A stretch of DNA of 64,000 nucleotides, taken from assembly GCA_038744685.1 (NCBI GenBank), contig JBCDMB010000004.1, forward strand, positions 124,001 to 188,000. The letters are read 5' to 3'. The first letter of the stretch is position 1. Each line of letters opens with the position of its first letter. The stretch is from Verrucomicrobiota bacterium. GTDB lineage: Bacteria; Verrucomicrobiota; Verrucomicrobiia; Opitutales; Puniceicoccaceae. A program made the position numbers and the translations under genes. Below are positions 26,622 to 34,556 of this stretch, in pieces. Below the pieces are notes generated by a model. That model worked only from the letters and a program-made list of their open reading frames with translations. It had not been told where the DNA came from and did not search any database.

Positions 26622-28997
26622 TTGGTAGTATCTAATGCCGACCGTTTCCCTTTAACCTCATCAATTAACTCATCTACTTTGGCCCCACTTCTACGTCATT
26701 GGCGCTCGATTAGTCTCTTGGCGCTCATCGCATTCACGTCGGTCTACTTCGGTGGTTTGTTTGCTGTGCAATCGCTGTTAGATGCGGAAGATGGTAAGGT
26801 GACGGAGTCGGCAAGCTCGGTGCAGGTTCCAGTGATATCAGAGGCGGGACCTGACCTCGCAGACGACACGTTCAGAAATCCGCCGAATGAATTCCGGATA
26901 ACTCAATATCAACTGACGCCAGGCACCTTGAAAAAGTATCCGCGGTATGGAATCGGGGGCGTAATGGGATTTTTCTACAGCATGATTTATCCAGAGTCTA
27001 ACCGGGGTAACTTCCGTTTGGGCAAAGATGGACCCTCAATCATCGGGGATTTAGTGAAAGCAGCGCAAGAAATTGATTACAAGGTATGGCTTGCGGATGA
27101 TTGGGGATACCCAAGTGGCATGGCCGGTGGTCGCGTCGTGGAAGAAAACCCGGACTTCGAAGTGAAGGGACTAACGATGCTAACACTATCGGGTCGTGAT
27201 CAAAAACCAATCAATTACGAGTTGCCCGAAGATTTGCATGATATCGTGGCCGCCACATTGTATCCGGTCACCGGAGGCAGGATTGATTTAAGTGAAGGTA
27301 AACCAGTAGAGTGTACTGGGAGAGAGATTCGTACAAGAGGCTTGAATGGTGAATGGGAGCTGCGGATTTTCGCGCGTTACGTGCGGTCCGTTGATGTCCA
27401 GGCGCAATCGACTATGGCGCAGTTTGGGCATTCGGGTCGCTACCCTGACCTCATGAATCGAGAGGCCATGGGGCGTTTTATCGCAAATATGCACGAACCG
27501 ATCTTGGCTCAGATCGAGGATCCGGCAATCCAAGTCGAAGGATTTTACGCGAATGAGCCGAACCTAATGCAGACTCATTGGACGCGGGACTATGATTCAA
27601 GTTATGCTTGTGTTCCTTGGAGTGACGGTATGGCAGAACAGTTCGAACGGATGCATGGCTATGAACTCAATTCAATTCTGCCGGCCCTATTCGAGGGAGA
27701 TGATGATATGTCGCGGCGCAGTCGGATACATTATCGTCAGGCAGTTGCAGAGTTGTTGACCGATAGTTTTGCGAGGCAGGTTCGCGAGTGGTGCAATGAG
27801 CGGGGCATAAAATCAAGCGGTCACTTTTTGCTCAACGATTATCTTTCAATGCACGTGCAGGGCTATGGCGACCTAATGAAGTTTGTATCGGAATTTGACG
27901 TGCCTGCTTTAGACATCCCAATCCCCAATCCGGATGAATTCCAAACGTTTCCCTATCAGCAGACCCGCTTTTTTAGCTCTGTGGCTTCGTGGAAAGAGCG
28001 GGACTCCACTATTGTCCTCCTTGACCCGATCATCGGAGGTTACGGTCTCTCAAGGCTCTCTCCAGGTTTACCACTGCTGATCAACTCAGTGAATATGGCC
28101 TGCTTTCATGGGGCTGATCACTTTACCGCATACCTGCCACTTGACCCTCAAGCTAGCAAGGATGCCAAAGGAAGAGATAAGTCTGCTGAGGGCTACACCG
28201 AGGAAGAATATACATTCCTCAACGAGTATACGGGGCGTTTGACGCAGGTATTACGCGGAGCACAGCGAGAAGCGGGCGTAGGGTTGTATTATCCTATTGC
28301 TGTGTTTCAGGCGGATCTGCTCGCATCGGACGAATTTTGGCCGGATATAGTTGGGTTACATAGAGATTCTCAACGGGCATGGGATCGCACGGAAAAAGCC
28401 CTCATTGAAGGTGACATCGAGTACATGATCGTTCATCCCGAAGCTGTCGCTGAGGCATCCATTTCAGATGGTCATATTCAGATTGGCTTTGGTTCGTATC
28501 ACACATTGGTGATGCCTCAGCTCGATTTCATTCCTTTGGTAGTTGCCGAAAAGTTGAAGAGTTTTGAACGTTCAGGGGGGGCTCTGATTTGGGTCGATCA
28601 GGTGCCACATGGTGCTGAGCATGTCGAGAACGACCGACTTGCTCTGAAGAGTTTGAAAGATGCCGAGGCGATTTCTGTAGAGGAAATAGCCGCTATGATA
28701 CCAGAGTCTTTCTCGCCTGAGTTCGACTTACGTTTTACGCCGGGCACCGATCAGCTCACGGTCGGGCGCTTTAATAAGGACGGCAGGCAAGTATACCTTT
28801 TGATTAACCGCACTCAGCGGGCTTTGGATGTTGAGGTAAAGGGAGATCGGGTCGGGGACGTTCCTATGGGGAGAGTGCTCGATCCGTCGACTGGACTAGT
28901 GCAACGGATGCAACTACCAGTATCCTTACAGTTGCAGGCGAACCGTAGCGTGCTGCTGATTCCTGATAGCGAGTATCTCGCGCAGGATCTTCGTTGA
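26622..28997 (+). CDS. GH106-like glycoside hydrolase with N-terminal membrane segment
   Basis: 791 residues from TTG 26622; no in-frame ATG occurs before the conserved domain, so the start is approximate. A hydrophobic segment (ISLLALIAFTSVYFGGLFAV, about 31-50) may be a signal anchor. The catalytic barrel follows the GH106 alpha-L-rhamnosidase-like pattern shared with the protein at 34557: GGVMGFFY early, WLADDWGYPSGMAGG, and VEGFYANEPN, whose Glu is a candidate acid. The C-terminal third is a Rossmann-like domain and a beta sandwich. It should hydrolyse a glycan outside the cytoplasm; substrate inferred only. First gene of an operon, 13 bases before a sulfatase. Confidence 0.7.
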   Translation: MVVSNADRFPLTSSINSSTLAPLLRHWRSISLLALIAFTSVYFGGLFAVQSLLDAEDGKVTESASSVQVPVISEAGPDLADDTFRNPPNEFRITQYQLTPGTLKKYPRYGIGGVMGFFYSMIYPESNRGNFRLGKDGPSIIGDLVKAAQEIDYKVWLADDWGYPSGMAGGRVVEENPDFEVKGLTMLTLSGRDQKPINYELPEDLHDIVAATLYPVTGGRIDLSEGKPVECTGREIRTRGLNGEWELRIFARYVRSVDVQAQSTMAQFGHSGRYPDLMNREAMGRFIANMHEPILAQIEDPAIQVEGFYANEPNLMQTHWTRDYDSSYACVPWSDGMAEQFERMHGYELNSILPALFEGDDDMSRRSRIHYRQAVAELLTDSFARQVREWCNERGIKSSGHFLLNDYLSMHVQGYGDLMKFVSEFDVPALDIPIPNPDEFQTFPYQQTRFFSSVASWKERDSTIVLLDPIIGGYGLSRLSPGLPLLINSVNMACFHGADHFTAYLPLDPQASKDAKGRDKSAEGYTEEEYTFLNEYTGRLTQVLRGAQREAGVGLYYPIAVFQADLLASDEFWPDIVGLHRDSQRAWDRTEKALIEGDIEYMIVHPEAVAEASISDGHIQIGFGSYHTLVMPQLDFIPLVVAEKLKSFERSGGALIWVDQVPHGAEHVENDRLALKSLKDAEAISVEEIAAMIPESFSPEFDLRFTPGTDQLTVGRFNKDGRQVYLLINRTQRALDVEVKGDRVGDVPMGRVLDPSTGLVQRMQLPVSLQLQANRSVLLIPDSEYLAQDLR

Positions 28998-29010
28998 GAA
29001 CTAGTTTCTA

Positions 29011-31431
29011 ATGAACGCAAAACTTAGTGGATTTTTTGTCACACTCGCCGTGCCCTTTTTTATTGCTACGGGACTGTATGCGGGCGTTCGGCAACCCAAT
29101 GTGGTCGTGATCTTGATTGACGACATGGGATGGGCCGACAGCTCGACCTATGGATCGACTTACTACGAAACCCCGAATCTTACTCGTTTGGCTGAGGAGG
29201 GTATGGTGTTCACGAATGCCTATGCCGCGAGTCCTTTGTGCTCGCCAACACGTGCGAGTATAATGTCAGGGCAGCATCCTTCACGATTGCGGATGACACA
29301 GGCAGTCACTCCTAAGGACGTTTTTGAACCGGTGGCTTTACCGCCTGCGAACAAAGCGTATTGCGGGGTAGTGGAGAATCGCAATCACCTGCCTCTTGAT
29401 ATAGTCACTCTACCGGAAGCTTTGAAGGAAAAGGACTATCTGACTGCACATATTGGAAAATGGCATCTTGTTCCTTTGATCAATGGCTGGAAAGATTACG
29501 ACGAGAGGTACAGCGCGGAGGAGCACGGATTTGATTTTGTGATCGGTGGTCAACAGCTTCCGGGACCTCCAGACTACTATTCACCCTATCAGAACGGAAT
29601 CAAGAATCTGAGCCCTGGAGCGGAGGGAGAGTATCTCAACGAGCGTTTGGCTGAAGAGTCGATCAATTGGATTCGTTCGGTTGAGAATAGTGATCAGCCG
29701 TTTTTCCTGAATCTGTGGCATTATGCAGTGCATGGTCCAATTATTCCGAATAAGGCCCTATTGCCCAAATACGAGGCTCTCCGAGATCCCAATGCGAACC
29801 AACGGTTGCCGGAAATGGGGACTATGCTCGAGAGTCTGGATAACAGTCTTGGCATCTTGCTAGACTGGCTCGACTTACCAGAAAACCTTGAGTTAAAGGA
29901 GAATACGGTGATCTTCTTGACCTCCGATAACGGTGGAGTGACTCACAGAGACTTGGAAGGGGATCCATGGACTTCAAATCGCCCTTTGCGAGGCGGTAAA
30001 GCGAGTACTTACGAAGGCGGTGTTCGCGTGCCTTGGATCGTTAGTTGGCCTGGACATATTGAACCAGGCACAGTTTGTGACACTCCTGTTCAGTCGGTTG
30101 ACATCTATCCGACGGTATTGGAACTCGCTAACGTTAGTCTGGATAGGAGCCAGCCAATAGACGGTCAGAGCATTGTGCCATTGTTGAATGGAGATTCGAT
30201 GGATCGCCAACCGGTCTTTACTCATTTTCCTCATTTATTTGGACATCTAAGCGCACCGTCGACTTCGGTACGCTTGGATGACTGGAAATTGATACGCTTT
30301 CATCATGCCGGAGCCAACGCCGCGTCCGATGCGTTTGAGTTATTCAACCTGAAGCTGGACCCCTATGAGGCAATTGAACTTTCGACTTATTATCCTGAAA
30401 AAGTCTTGGAGTTGAATCTCTTGATTGATGAGCATTTGCAAGCGACTGATGCTTTGTTGCCGATACGAAACAACAACTTTCAAGGTAACCCACGAAAATC
30501 GCGCACCAACCCAAAAAAAGCACCGAGACGTCCGAAAAAATTGTATCTCGCTGAGTCCGCAATCCAGACTAACGAAGCTGGTGAGCGACAAGTGCAGTTA
30601 TTAGACGAGTATGGACAGCCGAGAAAAACAAATGCACTTGTCCTTGAAGGGGATGACTGGGTGCGCGTCGAGAGTCGGACGGACGGTGTTGTAAATATCA
30701 CTTGGGACACTCCGCCTGCTGATGCATCAGCAAGAGTTCTGTTTGGTTGGAAAGGGGGTGCTACTTCGTGGGAAATCAACGACTGGACGATGGCTCCCTC
30801 TGAGTTGCTACTCGGCCCTTCGGTTGAACCAGTTGTTTCTGACCACAAACCAGCTCAGCAAGCGGCGTTTAATGAAAGTCAGCCCTTGCGTTGGTCGGAG
30901 GGATTCAATTCTGATTTTTCAAACCCGTATGTTACGGGGAGTTTCGGCCACCAGTTTGGAGTACGGTCTCCGGGTGTTATTACGGATGGTAGTCTAATGG
31001 GCGTAGAGGGAGATGGCTTTGCTGCGTTGAACACCAGGAGAATGGACATAGATGGAGCTCCTATGCAAATTGGAGGCATGGATCTAAATCTCGGCACCGT
31101 TAGAGCGGCCGACGTGACTTACATATTTACAGGAAAGTTTGGCTGGCGCTATGGTCCGGTCTCCGCCGCTAGGGACTTAGTTATATTTGACCGTTTGACC
31201 GGCTTTTTGATTGATGGGGAGAGGGCTCCTTCGATGGAAGTGCCTGCTTTCAATTTCGGTGACGCTAGGCAGAGCCGATTGGATTCCTTCAGCTTTAAAT
31301 ACACAACTACTGAAGGAGACGTTGGCAAACGTATTGGGTTGCGCCTGCGCTTGGCCGATTTGAACAAAGAGAGTGGTTTGACGCAGTTGTTAGCGGATGA
31401 CTGGGTAGTTTTAGCGACGACTGAACGATGA
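29011..31431 (+). CDS. Exported sulfatase with extra C-terminal binding-type module
   Basis: 806 residues. Signal peptide (FFVTLAVPFFIATGLYAG), then a complete Cys-type sulfatase: PNVVVILIDDMGWAD, LCSPTRASIMSGQHPSR (Cys77), GKWHLV and FLTSDNGG, EGGVRVPWIVSWPG. The core ends near residue 500, followed by a Pro/Lys-rich linker (PRKSRTNPKKAPRRPKK), a small beta domain, and residues about 640-806 that are homologous to the body of the PEP-CTERM protein at 16923. Normal sulfatases of this branch are about 450-550 residues, so the tail is an addition, perhaps for substrate binding. It lacks the PEP-CTERM signal. A maturase must act in trans. Confidence 0.92.
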   Translation: MNAKLSGFFVTLAVPFFIATGLYAGVRQPNVVVILIDDMGWADSSTYGSTYYETPNLTRLAEEGMVFTNAYAASPLCSPTRASIMSGQHPSRLRMTQAVTPKDVFEPVALPPANKAYCGVVENRNHLPLDIVTLPEALKEKDYLTAHIGKWHLVPLINGWKDYDERYSAEEHGFDFVIGGQQLPGPPDYYSPYQNGIKNLSPGAEGEYLNERLAEESINWIRSVENSDQPFFLNLWHYAVHGPIIPNKALLPKYEALRDPNANQRLPEMGTMLESLDNSLGILLDWLDLPENLELKENTVIFLTSDNGGVTHRDLEGDPWTSNRPLRGGKASTYEGGVRVPWIVSWPGHIEPGTVCDTPVQSVDIYPTVLELANVSLDRSQPIDGQSIVPLLNGDSMDRQPVFTHFPHLFGHLSAPSTSVRLDDWKLIRFHHAGANAASDAFELFNLKLDPYEAIELSTYYPEKVLELNLLIDEHLQATDALLPIRNNNFQGNPRKSRTNPKKAPRRPKKLYLAESAIQTNEAGERQVQLLDEYGQPRKTNALVLEGDDWVRVESRTDGVVNITWDTPPADASARVLFGWKGGATSWEINDWTMAPSELLLGPSVEPVVSDHKPAQQAAFNESQPLRWSEGFNSDFSNPYVTGSFGHQFGVRSPGVITDGSLMGVEGDGFAALNTRRMDIDGAPMQIGGMDLNLGTVRAADVTYIFTGKFGWRYGPVSAARDLVIFDRLTGFLIDGERAPSMEVPAFNFGDARQSRLDSFSFKYTTTEGDVGKRIGLRLRLADLNKESGLTQLLADDWVVLATTER

Positions 31432-31602
31432 AGAGCGGAGCGTCTTTAACGTGAACAAAACACAGGTTTTGGCTCTCGCGAATACCATTCTTGTCAATCA
31501 AGGGAAGTAGATGGTCAATCGGCGAAATTAGTAGTAAACGATGAAGAATCCGTTCCACATGGCAGGAGAGGGTCCAGGTCTGTTTCTATTTGTGCCGAGT
31601 CA

Positions 31603-33114
31603 ATGTATGGATTCGATACCCGTAGTATGAACCGAGTGAATAAAAGGGTTCCGATGAAAGAAAAGCTTTCTTGGGGCCTCGGTGGTTTCAGTGAACAGAT
31701 TGCGGTGAACGGTTTGAACAACTTGTTCATGCCAGTTTTCAATATCGGTTTAGGGCTCGATTCCAAGTTGATTGGCTGGGCCATGACTATACCGCGGTTT
31801 TTCGACATGATCTCAGATCCTCTTGTTGGCAATTTGTCGGATAATTGCCGCAGTCGTTTCGGGCGTCGTCGGCCATTCATTTTGACGGGTGGCATACTAA
31901 TGGCGTTGATATTTGGAGTGACTTACATGGTTCCGCCTGCGATGGAACAATGGGCGATGTTTGGTTATGCGACTGTGTCCTGCGTTTTGTTTTATTTAGC
32001 CTATACCGTATATTCTGTTCCATACACTGCTCTCGGTCTGGAGCTTACGGATGACTACGATGAGCGCGCGCACATCCAAAAATATCGCAGCATCTTCAAT
32101 TCAATGTCTGCTTTTGCGCTGCCGTGGATATACAAGATGTGTTTAGTCGTTGGGAACTACTCTCGTGATTTAATCGAACAGCCGGAGGTGGCTTGGTATC
32201 AAAAACCGTTAATGGTTTTTGCTGAAATGGCTGCGGATACCTCGATCAACGTGGAGGTTTTGGGGGCGCGGTATGTTGCTTGGGGCTGCGCCCTGTTCAT
32301 TGTATGTGCGATTCTCCCAGTATCGTTCTTTGTCAGAGAGCGCGTTCGGCACGAGAGTCAGGGAACGATCAAGCTTTTCGAGTCTGTAAAACTGGTAACA
32401 AAGAATAAGTCCTTCCTCTTACTGTGCGGAATGATTTTGCTGGTTATTACGGGGATGTTTTTCGTCAACCCGCTTTTGATGTACCTCAATATCTTTTATG
32501 TGCATGGAGGTAACAAAGCAGCGGGTGCAACGCTTTCCGGCATGAACGGCAGCGTGCTTGCTGTTGCAATGCTCGGAAGTGCTTTCATCGTTCCGCTTCT
32601 GGTTCAAGTCTTGGACAAAAAAAAGGTGCTTTTGATTGGGCTCCTAGTTGGATCTGTAGCGAATCTTCTAAATCTATTTTTGGTAAATCCGAGCTTCCCG
32701 TATCTGCAGTTGATTACTGCTGCGATGCTTGGTTTTGGACTTAATTGCTGCTGGCTGCTGAATGGTGCATTTCTCGCTGATATCTGTGATCAGGATGAGC
32801 TAGACTTTGGCTATCGTCGGGAGGGCATGTTTGCCGCAGCCTTCGGGTTCATTGTTAAGTTGGCATTTACCGTTATAGGTGTTGCTCTAGGCTATCTGCT
32901 TGCAATTGCCGGTTACGAGGCTGGTTCGGATGCAATGTCGGCAGAGACCATAACACGGTTACGTTTCTTTCTGACCTTTTTCCCTATGGGATGTCTGCTG
33001 ATCGCAGCCGCCATTTTTAAGTTCTATCCGCTGACACGCGAACGTATCTGGGAAATTCAGAATGAACTAGAAGTGCGTCATAAAGGCTCTGGAGATTCAG
33101 GGACCGTTGGGTGA
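31603..33114 (+). CDS. GPH-type (MFS) sugar:cation symporter
   Basis: 503 residues from ATG 31603; starts at 31627 or 31654 are possible because no ribosome binding site decides. About 12 membrane helices. Signatures of the glycoside-pentoside-hexuronide family: DPLVGNLSDNCRSRFGRRRPFILTG after helix 2, then a Tyr/Pro-rich YTVYSVPYTALGLELTDDYDER loop. Such symporters import oligosaccharides or uronic acid sugars with Na+ or H+. It sits between exported and cytoplasmic sulfatase genes and overlaps the next gene by 4 bases, so it probably imports sulfated oligosaccharides (inference). Confidence 0.9.
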   Translation: MYGFDTRSMNRVNKRVPMKEKLSWGLGGFSEQIAVNGLNNLFMPVFNIGLGLDSKLIGWAMTIPRFFDMISDPLVGNLSDNCRSRFGRRRPFILTGGILMALIFGVTYMVPPAMEQWAMFGYATVSCVLFYLAYTVYSVPYTALGLELTDDYDERAHIQKYRSIFNSMSAFALPWIYKMCLVVGNYSRDLIEQPEVAWYQKPLMVFAEMAADTSINVEVLGARYVAWGCALFIVCAILPVSFFVRERVRHESQGTIKLFESVKLVTKNKSFLLLCGMILLVITGMFFVNPLLMYLNIFYVHGGNKAAGATLSGMNGSVLAVAMLGSAFIVPLLVQVLDKKKVLLIGLLVGSVANLLNLFLVNPSFPYLQLITAAMLGFGLNCCWLLNGAFLADICDQDELDFGYRREGMFAAAFGFIVKLAFTVIGVALGYLLAIAGYEAGSDAMSAETITRLRFFLTFFPMGCLLIAAAIFKFYPLTRERIWEIQNELEVRHKGSGDSGTVG

Positions 33115-34520
33115 TGATAAAACCAAATATTTTATACATATTAACTGACCAAATGCGCTCGACTGCGATGGGGTGCGCGGGCGTGGAAAAGATAAAGACG
33201 CCGTACTTAGACCAGATTGCATCAGAAGGTACGCGTTTTACGAATGCCGTTTGCAACACGCCGTCTTGCGCGCCGTCGCGCGGAACAATTTTTACTGGCC
33301 TGCACGCTTTGGACCACGGGGTCGTAAACAATGAACTGCGAGTGATGAACGACGGACCGAGCTTCGCAGGCGCTTTAAGAGATGAGGGTTATAAGTGTGG
33401 GTATATCGGCAAGTGGCACTTGGACGGTGGACCTCGCACAGGGTTCACGCCGCCCGGACCGAGGCGTCTTGGTTTTGATGATTACTGGGCGGCGGCTAAC
33501 TGCACGCACAACTATATGGATGGGTTTTATTATAACGACGAGCCAGAGCCAGTGTTTATTGAGGGCTATGAGCCGATTCATCAGACGGATTTAGCGATCA
33601 ACTACATCTTGGAGAAAGGGCAGGACAAGGATCCCTTTTTTCTAGTGCTTTCGATCGGTTCACCACACGACCCGTATCGAGAAATGCCGGAAAATTTGTT
33701 GGATCGGTTTCCTTCGGAAGCTGTCGAATTGATGGAGACTAACAGCGTGTATGTCCCGAACGAGATCCTGCAGGCAAAGAAGGAGGCACTGGCGGGATAC
33801 TATGCCCACATTGAGAGCCTTGATGAGCAGATAGCACGCCTCGAAGGAGTGCTTAAAGAGCAAGGACTATACGAAAATACGATCGTCGTCTTTACATCGG
33901 ATCACGGTGACATGCTGGGCAATCATGAACAGTATTACAAGAGCCAGCCTTGGCGGGAGTCTGTTGGTATCCCGTTGTTGATGCGCTGGCCTGGCCACAT
34001 TCCAGCCGGCCGTGTGACAGATGCTCCGATTAGCTTGATTGAGTTGACCAGTTCTTTGATAGCATTAGCAGGGTGTGAAATTCCTGAATCAATGCAGGGT
34101 GATGAACTGTCGGATTTGATCCTCGGTGATGAATCGGCTGCTCCCGATTCGGTCTTTATCAATTTTCCGGTCAACGTACATTGCATTCCATCACCCCCTT
34201 TTCGTGGAGTCGTTACCCGCACTCATACCTACGCTGAAACGGTGGAAGGACCTTGGTTGCTCTTTGATGACAAAGCCGATCCATTTCAGAAAAATAACTT
34301 AATCACATGGATAAATCGCGATGATGCGGAAGTAGTTGCTTTGCAAAAAGCAATGCATGAGAAGCTCCGATTTTGGTTGGGGCGCACAGGTGATACATTT
34401 GAAGATGGCGATACCATAAACGACCGCTTTCAACCTGGGCACGTAGGTGGCGTTTTGCCTCTGGCACCTAGGCCTGACTATTTCCCTGAAGGTAGAGGTG
34501 GACCCACCGCTGGGGTATGA
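33111..34520 (+). CDS. Cytoplasmic-type sulfatase, Cys-type
   Basis: 469 residues. The protein starts directly with the first strand of the fold (KPNILYILTDQMRSTAMG) and has no signal peptide, so it should act in the cytoplasm. The formylglycine motif is SCAPSRGTIFTG (Cys53); GKWHLDGG, FTSDHGDMLGNH and a PWRESVGIPLLMRWPG block follow. The DHGD version of the metal site and short N-terminus place it near choline-sulfatase-like/S1 subfamilies with carbohydrate substrates. It overlaps the transporter stop by 4 bases, indicating tight coupling with import. Confidence 0.92.
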   Translation: MMIKPNILYILTDQMRSTAMGCAGVEKIKTPYLDQIASEGTRFTNAVCNTPSCAPSRGTIFTGLHALDHGVVNNELRVMNDGPSFAGALRDEGYKCGYIGKWHLDGGPRTGFTPPGPRRLGFDDYWAAANCTHNYMDGFYYNDEPEPVFIEGYEPIHQTDLAINYILEKGQDKDPFFLVLSIGSPHDPYREMPENLLDRFPSEAVELMETNSVYVPNEILQAKKEALAGYYAHIESLDEQIARLEGVLKEQGLYENTIVVFTSDHGDMLGNHEQYYKSQPWRESVGIPLLMRWPGHIPAGRVTDAPISLIELTSSLIALAGCEIPESMQGDELSDLILGDESAAPDSVFINFPVNVHCIPSPPFRGVVTRTHTYAETVEGPWLLFDDKADPFQKNNLITWINRDDAEVVALQKAMHEKLRFWLGRTGDTFEDGDTINDRFQPGHVGGVLPLAPRPDYFPEGRGGPTAGV

Positions 34521-34556
34521 AGTTCTGAAGAAGGCTGCAAGTCTCGATACCGTTTC

